From NCBI GenBank assembly GCA_040904825.1, contig JBBDSU010000053.1:1-22028 (forward strand): a stretch of 22,028 nt of DNA, written 5' to 3'. The notes beneath the pieces were generated by a model that worked only from the letters and a program-made list of their open reading frames with translations, was not told where the DNA came from and ran no database searches. Source of the stretch: JBBDSU01 sp040904825. Lineage in GTDB: Bacteria > Actinomycetota > Nitriliruptoria > Nitriliruptorales > Nitriliruptoraceae. This document shows, piece by piece, positions 15,301-22,028 of this stretch (positions are counted from its first letter, which is position 1; each line of letters starts with the position of its first letter). The translations under genes were made by a program, and so were the position numbers.

Positions 15301-15355
15301 GCTGAGCGCAAGGTCAGCGCAGGAAGCCCTCGTAGTTGCGTTGCATCAGCTGGCT
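15301..15355. repeat. Second copy of the 55-bp duplication flanking the gap
   Basis: Exact match to 15146-15200; the intact secY uses this copy for its 3' end (stop at 15314-15316). Confidence 0.95.
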
Positions 15356-16591
15356 TTCGAGTTGCTGCATCGTCTGCAGTGCCACGCCAACCATGATCAA
15401 CAGACTCACGCCACCCATGGGAAACGCCTGAATGTTGCCGACCGCTAGCAGGATGAACGGCAGCACCGCGACGGTCGCCAGGTAGAGCGAGCCCGGCAGT
15501 GTGATCCGCGTCAGGACCTTGTCGAGATACTCGGCCGTCTGACGACCAGGGCGAATACCTGGCACGAAGCCGCCGTAGCGCTGCATGTTGTCGGCGACTT
15601 CGATCGGGTTGAACGTGATCGCGCTGTAGAAATACGCGAAGAAGATGGTCATCGCCGCGAACAACAGGATGAACACAGGACTGGTGGCGTCCGTCAGATA
15701 CCGCTCGTTGAAGTCGATCATCCCCGCACTGCCTGAGACTTGCGCGGCGAGTCCTGGCAGATAGATCAGTGACGACGCAAAGATCACCGGGATCACACCC
15801 GACTGGTTCACCTTCAACGGGATATACGTCGATTGGCCGCCGTAGCTGCGCCGGCCGATCTGACGACGCGCGTACTGCACGGGGATGCGCCGCTGTCCCA
15901 TCTCCATGAACACCACGGCGACAGTCAGGAAGACCCCCATGATGAGGACTCCGGCGACCCAGCCCCACCCGTTCGACACGCGCACGATCTGCAGCTCCGA
16001 CGGGAACTGGCTGATGATCGACACGTAGATGATCAGCGACATGCCGTTGCCAACGCCGCGCGCTGTGATCAGCTCGCCGAGCCACATGATCAGTGATGTC
16101 CCAGCCGTCAGCGTGATGGCAGCGAGTATGACGGTGCCGGCGCCTGCACCTCGCATCACATCGACACCGAAGGCGCCACCGTTGCGTGCAAGGGTCACCA
16201 ACGCCGTTGACTGCAGCAGCGCGAGCCCGATCGTTGCATACCGGGTGTACTGGGTGATCTTGCGACGACCCTGCTCACCTTCTCGGCGCAACGCTTCAAG
16301 CTTCGGGATGACAACGGCCAGCAGCTGCATGATGATGCTGGCGGTGATGTAGGGCATGATCCCGAGCGCGAACACGGCCATTTGCTGCAGGGCGCCGCCG
16401 GCGAACACATTGATGATGCCGACGATGTTGCCGGCCCCACCGCCACCGACTGCATTGCGCAGAATGTCGACGTCGACCCCAGGCACCGGGATCCACGCAC
16501 CAATGCGATAGACCGCGATGATGCCCAGGGTGAACATCAGCTTGCGTCGAAGATCCGGGATCTTGAACGCGGTAACAAACGCACGCAGCAT
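15314..16591 (-). CDS. secY: Protein translocase subunit SecY
   Basis: 425 residues forming the membrane pore of the Sec translocon, with ten hydrophobic helices. It begins MLRAFVTAFKIPDLRRKLMF, has the plug/helix-2 region rich in G near residues 45-75 (AGGALQQMAVFALGIMPYIT) and ends MQRNYEGFLR. GAGG lies about 6 nt before the ATG. It follows rplO by 53 bp, the usual end of the spc operon, and precedes adk. Its 3' end is duplicated by the assembly artefact at 15146-15200; the gene itself is complete. Confidence 0.97.
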   Translation of the reverse strand: MLRAFVTAFKIPDLRRKLMFTLGIIAVYRIGAWIPVPGVDVDILRNAVGGGGAGNIVGIINVFAGGALQQMAVFALGIMPYITASIIMQLLAVVIPKLEALRREGEQGRRKITQYTRYATIGLALLQSTALVTLARNGGAFGVDVMRGAGAGTVILAAITLTAGTSLIMWLGELITARGVGNGMSLIIYVSIISQFPSELQIVRVSNGWGWVAGVLIMGVFLTVAVVFMEMGQRRIPVQYARRQIGRRSYGGQSTYIPLKVNQSGVIPVIFASSLIYLPGLAAQVSGSAGMIDFNERYLTDATSPVFILLFAAMTIFFAYFYSAITFNPIEVADNMQRYGGFVPGIRPGRQTAEYLDKVLTRITLPGSLYLATVAVLPFILLAVGNIQAFPMGGVSLLIMVGVALQTMQQLESQLMQRNYEGFLR

Positions 16592-16644
16592 GGCAACCTC
16601 GGTAGGCGCTCCGGCCCTCTATGGGACGGCGGGCGTGGATGCGA

Positions 16645-17082
16645 TCAGGCGACCGTACCCCCGGCAGCGGTGATCTTCTCCCGCGCGGTGGCCGTGACGG
16701 CGTCGACATCGACGGTGAGCTTCTTCTTCAGTTCGCCGTGACCCAGCACCTTGACAGGGCGCTTCTTGCGCACCGCCCCACGAGCGGTCAATGTCTCGAC
16801 CGTCACGTCGTCACCATCAGCGAACAACTCGTCGAGTCGCGCCACGTTGATGACCGAATAGACGATCTTGTTGGGGTTATTGAAGCCGCGCTTCTTAGGC
16901 TGACGGCGCACCAACGGCACCTGGCCGCCCTCAAAGTTCTCAGGCACAGTGCCTCGTGCACCGGTTCCCTTGGTACCGCGTCCGGCCGTCTTGCCGCCAC
17001 GGCCACGGTCTCCACGAGCAACCCGCTTGCGGTCGGTCTTGGACCCGGCGGCCGGCTTGAGATGATGAAGCTTGGTCGTCAT
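16645..17082 (-). CDS. rplO: 50S ribosomal protein uL15
   Basis: 145 residues beginning with the basic, glycine-rich stretch RVARGDRGRGGKTAGRGTKG and the FEGGQVPLVRRQPKKRGF signature. Late-assembly large-subunit protein. Its ATG overlaps the rpmD stop by 4 bp (ATGA), with GAGGAG 8 nt upstream inside rpmD. Confidence 0.97.
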   Translation of the reverse strand: MTTKLHHLKPAAGSKTDRKRVARGDRGRGGKTAGRGTKGTGARGTVPENFEGGQVPLVRRQPKKRGFNNPNKIVYSVINVARLDELFADGDDVTVETLTARGAVRKKRPVKVLGHGELKKKLTVDVDAVTATAREKITAAGGTVA

Positions 17083-17267
17083 TGGTCGATCTCCTCGAAG
17101 GTCACCAGGTGCGGGACCTTGCGCAACATGCCTCGGATCTCAGGCCGGTCAGGCTGAACAACGGTGTGCCGGATGCGCTTGAGACCGAGCGAGCGCACTG
17201 TGGCGCGCTGGTCGGCGGGCCGCCCAACGAGGGAACCCACTTGCGTGATCCGCAATTGTGTCGCCAT
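17079..17267 (-). CDS. rpmD: 50S ribosomal protein uL30
   Basis: 62 residues, the compact bacterial uL30 (LRITQVGSLVGRPADQRATVRSLGLKRIRHTV). Slightly above the usual ~60 residues. Start ATG overlaps the rpsE stop by one base (TGATG) and has GAGGAGG upstream inside rpsE; its own stop overlaps the rplO start. Confidence 0.97.
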   Translation of the reverse strand: MATQLRITQVGSLVGRPADQRATVRSLGLKRIRHTVVQPDRPEIRGMLRKVPHLVTFEEIDQ

Positions 17268-17863
17268 CAGGCGCCACCTCCTCGCATGGCCTCGAGCATC
17301 TTCTTGGGAGCCACATCTTCAACGGCTTTGTCCCGCAGCGCGGCGACTTGGTGCGCCGAGCGCTGGGACTTGAGTCCGGCGATCGTCGCGTGAACAACGT
17401 TGATCGGGTTCGCCGTGCCGAGCGATTTGGCCAGTAGATCGTGGATGCCCGCTGCTTCGATGACAGCGCGCACGGGGCCACCGGCGATAACCCCGGTACC
17501 CGGCGCTGCCGGCTTGAGCATCACCTGTCCGGCACCCGCGCGACCAACGACCGGGTGAACGATCGTCGCACCAACCATCGGGACCTTGAAGAAGTTCTTC
17601 TTGGCTTCCTCAACACCCTTCTGGATCGCTGACTGGACTTCCTTGGCCTTGCCGTGTCCTACGCCGACCATGCCTTTTCCGTCACCAACGACGACCAGCG
17701 CGGTGAACTGGAACCGGCGGCCACCCTTGACGACTTTTGAGACACGGTTGATCGCCACGACACGCTCGTCGTATTGCTCGCGTTCAGCCTCGCGCCCGCG
17801 GCCGCGACGGTCGTCGCGGCCACCTCGCCCGCGACCCTGTCCGCCACCTTTGTTCGCTGCCAT
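17267..17863 (-). CDS. rpsE: 30S ribosomal protein uS5
   Basis: 198 residues. A glycine/arginine-rich N-terminal extension (about 1-30) precedes the dsRBD-like domain GGRRFQFTALVVVGDGKG and the C-terminal domain with PAAPGTGVIAGGPVRAVIEAAGI. uS5 lies at the mRNA entry channel and helps decoding accuracy. AGGAG lies 7 nt before the ATG. It is 55 bp after rplR and directly joined to rpmD. Confidence 0.97.
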   Translation of the reverse strand: MAANKGGGQGRGRGGRDDRRGRGREAEREQYDERVVAINRVSKVVKGGRRFQFTALVVVGDGKGMVGVGHGKAKEVQSAIQKGVEEAKKNFFKVPMVGATIVHPVVGRAGAGQVMLKPAAPGTGVIAGGPVRAVIEAAGIHDLLAKSLGTANPINVVHATIAGLKSQRSAHQVAALRDKAVEDVAPKKMLEAMRGGGA

Positions 17864-17918
17864 GTCAACGCTCCTGTCACGTCCGGTCGTCGTCGTGAGC
17901 GACCAGAAGAAATCTTGT

Positions 17919-18269
17919 CTAGAACTTCAGCCCGGATTCCCGTGCTGCTTCGGCTAGTGCGGCGACCCGACCGGCATAGCGGTTGCCGCCTCGGTCAAAG
18001 ACACAGGTGGTGACACCGGCGTCGACGGCCCGCTGGCCGATCAGCGCACCAACCTTGCTGGCGACGGCGGTCTTGCTGTCGCCACCGTCTGTCTCCTTCG
18101 ACGAGGCTGCGGCGATCGTGTGTCCCGCGACATCGTCGATGAGCTGGGCATACATGTGCTTGTTGCTGCGGTAAATGCTCAGGCGCGGCCGGGTTGCCGT
18201 CCCACGTACCCGCTTGCGGATCCGCATCTGACGGCGGTGGCGCGCGAGGCGCTTCTTGCTCGGGTCCAT
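17919..18269 (-). CDS. rplR: 50S ribosomal protein uL18
   Basis: 116 residues: a basic N-terminus (KKRLARHRRQMRIRKRVRGTATRPRLSIYRSNKH) and the C-terminal FDRGGNRYAGRVAALAEAARESGLKF block. Binds 5S rRNA with uL5. GAGGAG is upstream; a short GTGCAC inverted repeat (18286-18301) sits just before it. rplF is 73 bp upstream. Confidence 0.97.
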   Translation of the reverse strand: MDPSKKRLARHRRQMRIRKRVRGTATRPRLSIYRSNKHMYAQLIDDVAGHTIAAASSKETDGGDSKTAVASKVGALIGQRAVDAGVTTCVFDRGGNRYAGRVAALAEAARESGLKF

Positions 18270-18342
18270 CGCTGTTCATCTCCTCGTGCACTCATGTGCA
18301 CCGTGCCGGGCCTTGGCGGCCACGGGCTAGGCGGGGCTTTTG

Positions 18343-18885
18343 TCAGCGCCCAGCGGCCTTGCCGGCCTTGCGGCGGATCAGTTCACCCTCGTACTTGATG
18401 CCCTTGCCCTTGTACGGCTCAGGTGGGCGGACTTTGCGGATATCGGCGGCGATCTGCCCAACGAGCACCTTGTCGATGCCGCTGACAATCACACGCGTCG
18501 GTTGAGGCACCTCGAACGCGATGCCGTCAGGGGCCTCAACAACGACCGGATGGGAGTATCCAACCTGCAGTTCGAGGTCCTTGCCCTTGGCGGCAGCGCG
18601 GTAGCCAACGCCGACGAGCTCGAGCGCCTTGCTGTAGCCGTTGGTCACACCTTCGACCATGTTGGCGACGAGCGCGCGCACGAGGCCGTGACGTGACCGC
18701 TCGGTCCGGCTATCGCCGGTCCGCTCAACGATCACAGCACCTTCGTCGCCGAACCCGAGGGTTACCCCTTCAGGCATGGTCTGTGAAAGCTCGCCTTTGG
18801 GCCCTTTGACGGTCACAGCCAGGCCGTCGACCGTCACCTCGACCCCGTCGGGGACGGTGACGGGAAGTTTTCCGATGCGGGACAT
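18343..18885 (-). CDS. rplF: 50S ribosomal protein uL6
   Basis: 180 residues with two uL6 repeats, opening MSRIGKLPVTVPDGVEV and carrying the C-terminal signature PPEPYKGKGIKYEGE. Sits near the sarcin-ricin loop of the large subunit. AGGAGG is 9 nt before the ATG. rpsH lies 63 bp upstream. Confidence 0.98.
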   Translation of the reverse strand: MSRIGKLPVTVPDGVEVTVDGLAVTVKGPKGELSQTMPEGVTLGFGDEGAVIVERTGDSRTERSRHGLVRALVANMVEGVTNGYSKALELVGVGYRAAAKGKDLELQVGYSHPVVVEAPDGIAFEVPQPTRVIVSGIDKVLVGQIAADIRKVRPPEPYKGKGIKYEGELIRRKAGKAAGR

Positions 18886-18948
18886 TGTGGTCTTCCTCCT
18901 GCGTGGTGGATCATCCAGCGGCGTCAGCCGCCAACTACCCGTCCACGA

Positions 18949-19347
18949 TCACCAGACGTAGGCCAGGATCTCGCCGCCGCGGCCTTGCTGCCGCGCGGTC
19001 CGGTCGGTCATCACGCCCGCGTTCGTCGAGAGGATCGCCACACCCAGGCCACCGAGCACCCGTGGGATCTCGTCGCGCTTGACGTGCACCCGCAAGCCAG
19101 GCTTGGAGATGCGGCGGATGCCGGCGATCACGCGTTCCCGGTCGGGGCCGTACTTGAGGCGAATGGTCAGCGTCGGCTGCGGCTTGGTGTCCTCGACGGA
19201 CCAGCCAGCGATGTAGCCCTCTTCCTCCAAGATGCGCGCGACGTTCACCTTCAACTTGGATGAAGGCATGGCCGCGGCATCGTGGTAGGCGAGCGAGGCG
19301 TTACGGACGCGGGTCAACATGTCCGCGACGGGGTCGGTCATCGTCAT
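18949..19347 (-). CDS. rpsH: 30S ribosomal protein uS8
   Basis: 132 residues, starting MTMTDPVADMLTRVRNA and ending with STNAGVMTDRTARQQGRGGE and AYVW, the uS8 C-terminal signature. In E. coli uS8 is the spc-operon repressor. Two in-frame ATGs (19347 and 19341) are possible; the first has GAGGAG upstream at a reasonable distance. Confidence 0.98.
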   Translation of the reverse strand: MTMTDPVADMLTRVRNASLAYHDAAAMPSSKLKVNVARILEEEGYIAGWSVEDTKPQPTLTIRLKYGPDRERVIAGIRRISKPGLRVHVKRDEIPRVLGGLGVAILSTNAGVMTDRTARQQGRGGEILAYVW

Positions 19348-19442
19348 GGTCGGATCTCTCCTCGTGGGGTTACGGGGACCTTTTCGCCCTGCACTTCCCG
19401 GTGTTTACGTTCCGGTGTCGCGTCGACGCCGGAGGGCTGCTG

Positions 19443-19628
19443 TCACCAACTCGCTTTGCGGATACCAGGCAGTTCGCCAGCGTGAGCCATCGAGCGGAAG
19501 CACACACGGCACAACCTGAACCGCTGGAACACTGCACGCGGACGACCACATCGGTCGCAGCGCGTGTAGTTCTGTACGCCGAACTTGGCGCCACGCTTGG
19601 TGGCGGCGATCTTCGACTTCTTGGCCAT
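19443..19628 (-). CDS. rpsN: 30S ribosomal protein uS14, zinc-binding (type Z)
   Basis: 61 residues with C24-x2-C27 and C40-x2-C43 forming the zinc site (RCDRCGRP and LCRVCFRS). This short zinc form is the constitutive copy in Actinomycetota and Bacillota. The ribosome site is weak (GGACAGAG). It lies between rplE (54 bp upstream) and rpsH (95 bp downstream). Confidence 0.97.
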   Translation of the reverse strand: MAKKSKIAATKRGAKFGVQNYTRCDRCGRPRAVFQRFRLCRVCFRSMAHAGELPGIRKASW

Positions 19629-19682
19629 TGCTCTGTCCGTCCTTGGGTCTGCCGCCGATCCAGCGTGGCGGCAATGCCCGTA

Positions 19683-20252
19683 TCAGTTGTCAGTCAAATC
19701 GGCGAAAGGGAACCCGTACGCGTCCAGCAGGGCGCGACCGTGCACATCATCTGTCGCGGTCGTGACGATGGTGATGTCCATCCCTCGCACACCGTCGACG
19801 CTGTCGTAGTCGATCTCGGGGAAAACCAGTTGCTCGGTCAGCCCCAGCGTGTAGTTGCCGCGCCCGTCGAACGACCGCGGACTGAGTCCCCGGAAGTCCC
19901 TGACACGTGGCAGCGCGACCGACAGCAGCCGGTCGAAAAACTCCCACATGCGGTCGCCGCGCAGGGTCGCCTTGACTCCGATCGGCATGCCCTCACGCAG
20001 CTTGAAGCCAGCGATCGACTTGCGCGCAAGGTTGACGCGTGGCTTCTGTCCGGTGATCGTCGCGACGTCGGCGAGCGCGCCTTCGATCGCCTTCGAGTCG
20101 TTGATCGCCTCACCCAGGCCCACATTCACGACAATCTTCTCGAGCCGTGGGATCTGCATGACGTTGCTGAGGCCCAACTGCTCTTTGAGCGCAGGGGCGA
20201 CCTCATCACGGTACCGCTGTTTGAGGCGCGGTGTGGTGGCGGTCGTGGTCAT
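19683..20252 (-). CDS. rplE: 50S ribosomal protein uL5
   Basis: 189 residues with MQIPRLEKIVVNVGLGEA, GFKLREGMPIGVKATLRG and the C-terminal MDITIVTTATDD segment. Binds 5S rRNA and the central protuberance. AGGAG is about 11 nt before the ATG. A threonine-rich N-terminus (MTTTATTPRLKQRY) is slightly long. Confidence 0.98.
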   Translation of the reverse strand: MTTTATTPRLKQRYRDEVAPALKEQLGLSNVMQIPRLEKIVVNVGLGEAINDSKAIEGALADVATITGQKPRVNLARKSIAGFKLREGMPIGVKATLRGDRMWEFFDRLLSVALPRVRDFRGLSPRSFDGRGNYTLGLTEQLVFPEIDYDSVDGVRGMDITIVTTATDDVHGRALLDAYGFPFADLTDN

Positions 20253-20313
20253 CGTTGGTCGGTCTCCTGGCCATCGGCGGCGATCATGCCTCGCCTACGG
20301 CCGTTTGGTGGGT

Positions 20314-20640
20314 TCAAAACGTCGCGTCGCACTTCTTGCACCGTCGGACCTTCGAGCGGCGGTCGCCCTCGGCCTCGTACACAAATCCGATGCGAGTCGC
20401 GGTACCACACGAAGGGCACACCGGCAGCACATTCGACAGGTGAATAGGTGCTTCTGTCTCGATGATGCCGCCCTCTTGGGCGCCACGCTGGTTCTGGAGG
20501 CGTTCATGCTTCTTCACATAATTGACGCCCTCGACCAGCACACGCTCCCGGTCGAGGAACACCTTGACGACGCGGCCGGTCTTGCCGGCATCCTTGCCAG
20601 CAGTGACCTGTACCTGGTCGTCTTTACGGATCCGATGCAT
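20314..20640 (-). CDS. rplX: 50S ribosomal protein uL24
   Basis: 108 residues. The KOW motif lies at about residues 7-28 (DDQVQVTAGKDAGKTGRVVK), and a C-terminal zinc-ribbon-like part has C75-x2-C78 and C101-x2-C104, as in many bacterial uL24 proteins. The ATG at 20640 overlaps the rplN stop by one base (TGATG) with GGAGG seven nt upstream. A GTG three bases earlier is the less likely start. Confidence 0.97.
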   Translation of the reverse strand: MHRIRKDDQVQVTAGKDAGKTGRVVKVFLDRERVLVEGVNYVKKHERLQNQRGAQEGGIIETEAPIHLSNVLPVCPSCGTATRIGFVYEAEGDRRSKVRRCKKCDATF

Positions 20641-21008
20641 CACAGCACCTCCGGAGCAAGCGAGATGATCCGCATGAACTTGCGATCACGCAGTTCGCGC
20701 GCGACAGGACCGAAGATGCGGGTCCCACGCGGCGTGCCATCTGGGCGGACAATCACGCAGGCGTTATCGTCAAATCGGATATAGGAACCGTCGGGACGAC
20801 GGCGCTCCTTGGCTGTCCGCACGACAACGCAGCGAACGACCTCACCCTTCTTGACGTTGGACTGAGGGATCGCCTGCTTCACCGTGCCGACGAACACGTC
20901 GCCGACCGACGCATACCGGCGGCCAGAGCCGCCGAGCACACGAATGCACAGCACCTCGCGTGCGCCGGAATTGTCCGCGACCTTCAGTCGCGACTCGGTC
21001 TGAATCAT
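20640..21008 (-). CDS. rplN: 50S ribosomal protein uL14
   Basis: 122 residues, the standard uL14 length: MIQTESRLKVADNSGAREVL, then the glycine-rich basic loop GGSGRRYASVGDVFVGTVK. Its stop overlaps the rplX start. rpsQ ends 63 bp upstream, and that spacer shows nothing notable. Confidence 0.98.
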   Translation of the reverse strand: MIQTESRLKVADNSGAREVLCIRVLGGSGRRYASVGDVFVGTVKQAIPQSNVKKGEVVRCVVVRTAKERRRPDGSYIRFDDNACVIVRPDGTPRGTRIFGPVARELRDRKFMRIISLAPEVL

Positions 21009-21071
21009 CGTCGTCTCTCTTGCGTGGCTGGATGGGCCTGGCTTAAAGGAAACGTGCCAGGCAGGGTGGGA

Positions 21072-21338
21072 CTACTTGGCGCGCTCGACAACACCGGCGA
21101 GTCTCCAGCGCTTCAGCTTGGAGATCGGCCTGGTCTCGGCGATGCGCACGGTGTCACCGATTTTGGCGTCGTTCGTCTCGTCGTGGACGTGGTATTTCTT
21201 CGAGACCCGCAGGGTCTTGTGGTACAGCGGGTGCTTGGTGGTTCGGTCCACGCGGACGATGATCGTCTTGTCCTGAACATCGGACACGACGACGCCTTGG
21301 CGCTCCTTGCGGGTGTTGCGGTCAGTTGTGTCACTCAT
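21072..21338 (-). CDS. rpsQ: 30S ribosomal protein uS17
   Basis: 88 residues, OB fold, with the signature GDTVRIAETRPISKLKRWRL. Primary 16S rRNA binder. ATG at 21338 is preferred because GAGG lies seven nt upstream; a GTG at 21344 would overlap the rpmC stop (GTGA) but sits too close to that site. It starts two bases after the rpmC stop. Confidence 0.97.
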   Translation of the reverse strand: MSDTTDRNTRKERQGVVVSDVQDKTIIVRVDRTTKHPLYHKTLRVSKKYHVHDETNDAKIGDTVRIAETRPISKLKRWRLAGVVERAK

Positions 21339-21340
21339 TG

Positions 21341-21556
21341 TCACGCCTCGATCTCACGCGCGGCAGCGATTTCACGCTCGCGCATCACGGTCAGGACACG
21401 AGCGATCTCGCGCTTGACCTCGGCGATCCGTCGCGGGTTGTCGAGCTGGCCCGTGACAATCTGGAATCGCAGGTTGAACAGTTCTTCCTTGCCTTCGGCG
21501 AACTGCTGCCGCAACTCATCGTCAGGCAGTTCACGCAACTCGGTCGCGTTCATCAT
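21341..21556 (-). CDS. rpmC: 50S ribosomal protein uL29
   Basis: 71 residues of two helices (NATELRELPDDELRQQFAEG, then FNLRFQIVTGQLDNPRRIAEVKREIARVLTV). Lies at the polypeptide exit tunnel. Two consecutive ATGs overlap the rplP stop; GGAGG is 10 nt before the first. The second ATG (21553) is possible. Confidence 0.97.
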   Translation of the reverse strand: MMNATELRELPDDELRQQFAEGKEELFNLRFQIVTGQLDNPRRIAEVKREIARVLTVMREREIAAAREIEA

Positions 21557-21975
21557 TCGCCCCCATCCTCCCGCATCACGAACTTCGTCTTGACGGGCAG
21601 CTTGTGAGCAGCCTTGCGCATCGCTTCACGGGCAAGGTCCTCAGGCACCCCGGACAACTCGAACATGATCCGTCCGGGCTTGACCGCCGCGACCCAATGG
21701 TCAGGCGCGCCCTTGCCGGACCCCATGCGGGTTTCCAGTGGCTTCCGGGTGATCGAGCGGTCCGGGAAGATCGTGATACGGACCTTGCCGCCACGCTTGA
21801 TCGCACGGGTGATGGCGATACGCGCAGATTCGATCTGGCGCGCGGTGATCCATCCAGGGGTGGTTGCCATCAGCCCGTAGTCACCGACATACACCTGCGT
21901 GTGGCCCTTGGACAGGCCTTTCAGCGGACGTGGCCGATGCTGCTTGCGGTGGCGGACCCTCTTGGGTGCCAACAT
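21553..21975 (-). CDS. rplP: 50S ribosomal protein uL16
   Basis: 140 residues: MLAPKRVRHRKQHR, the GLMATTPGWITARQIESARI stretch and RMGSGKGAPDHWVAAVKPGR signature. uL16 organises the A-site region of the peptidyl transferase centre. Its ATG overlaps the rpsC stop by one base and its stop overlaps the rpmC start. Confidence 0.98.
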   Translation of the reverse strand: MLAPKRVRHRKQHRPRPLKGLSKGHTQVYVGDYGLMATTPGWITARQIESARIAITRAIKRGGKVRITIFPDRSITRKPLETRMGSGKGAPDHWVAAVKPGRIMFELSGVPEDLAREAMRKAAHKLPVKTKFVMREDGGE

Positions 21976-22028
21976 CAGGCGTCACCACCCTTCTTCTCGT
22001 CGGTCGCCTTCTTGGCCGTGGCCTTCTT
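21975..22028 (-). CDS. rpsC: 30S ribosomal protein uS3, C-terminal end only
   Basis: Only the last 17 codons and the stop are inside the window: KKATAKKATDEKKGGDA. No S3 domain is visible, but a lysine/alanine-rich tail directly before rplP, with a TGATG overlap, is what the end of actinobacterial rpsC looks like. The call rests mainly on gene order. Confidence 0.85.
   Translation of the reverse strand, partial: KKATAKKATDEKKGGDA

Noticed and set aside
15146..15355. Direct repeat as a mobile-element target duplication or attachment site
   Set aside because: Copies abut an exact 100-N placeholder and are secY coding sequence; an assembly overlap explains them.
15159..16085. Minus-strand open frame running through the second N gap
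   Set aside because: It joins a shadow frame of secY to the duplicated contig end through Ns; an artefact.
18286..18301. GTGCAC-TCAT-GTGCAC inverted repeat before rplR
   Set aside because: Short and made of a self-complementary hexamer; not enough to claim a regulatory site.
19260..20447. 395-codon plus-strand open frame over rpsH, rpsN, rplE
   Set aside because: Antisense to three ribosomal genes; no support.

Overview
The window is a high-GC bacterial scaffold segment in which every supported gene lies on the minus strand. The right-hand two thirds (about 6456-22028) is the S10/spc/alpha ribosomal-protein supercluster. The order, read in the direction of transcription (right to left), is rpsC(end)-rplP-rpmC-rpsQ-rplN-rplX-rplE-rpsN-rpsH-rplF-rplR-rpsE-rpmD-rplO-secY-adk-map-infA-rpmJ-rpsM-rpsK-rpsD-rpoA-rplQ-truA-rplM-rpsI-glmM. 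Having truA, rplM, rpsI and glmM follow rplQ, a zinc-type uS14, a long C-terminal tail on bL17 and frequent GTG starts all point to Actinomycetota. I cannot fix the class; an uncultured or environmental lineage is plausible because the scaffold contains N-filled joins.

The left third (1-6362) is a different kind of DNA: a compact catabolic cassette placed directly after glmM. In transcription order it holds an enolase-superfamily sugar-acid dehydratase-like enzyme (5151-6362), an SDR oxidoreductase (4351-5142), a small cupin (3846-4283), an MFS transporter cut by an assembly gap (2814-3826), a type I sulfatase without a signal peptide (1273-2703), and a second, different enolase-superfamily enzyme (1-1163, its last codons outside the window). 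A promoter-like element and a 17-bp tandem duplication lie between glmM and the first cassette gene. The gene set suggests uptake or export, desulfation, oxidation and dehydration of a sugar-acid-like, possibly sulfated, compound. The substrate cannot be read from the sequence.

The translation and export genes are tightly packed. Several stop and start codons overlap (rpsC/rplP, rplP/rpmC, rplN/rplX, rpsE/rpmD, rpmD/rplO, adk/map). The few wider intergenic stretches (rpsD-rpoA 181 bp, infA-rpmJ 212 bp, map-infA 159 bp, truA-rplM 173 bp) contain inverted repeats that could be leaders, promoters or terminators. No stretch longer than 300 bases lacks a gene.

There are two runs of 100 N. The one at 15201-15300 is flanked by an exact 55-bp duplication of the secY 3' end, so it is almost certainly two overlapping contig ends rather than missing sequence. 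The one at 2714-2813 shows no such overlap and truly removes the C-terminus of the MFS transporter. I saw no tRNA, rRNA, CRISPR array, transposase or attachment site.
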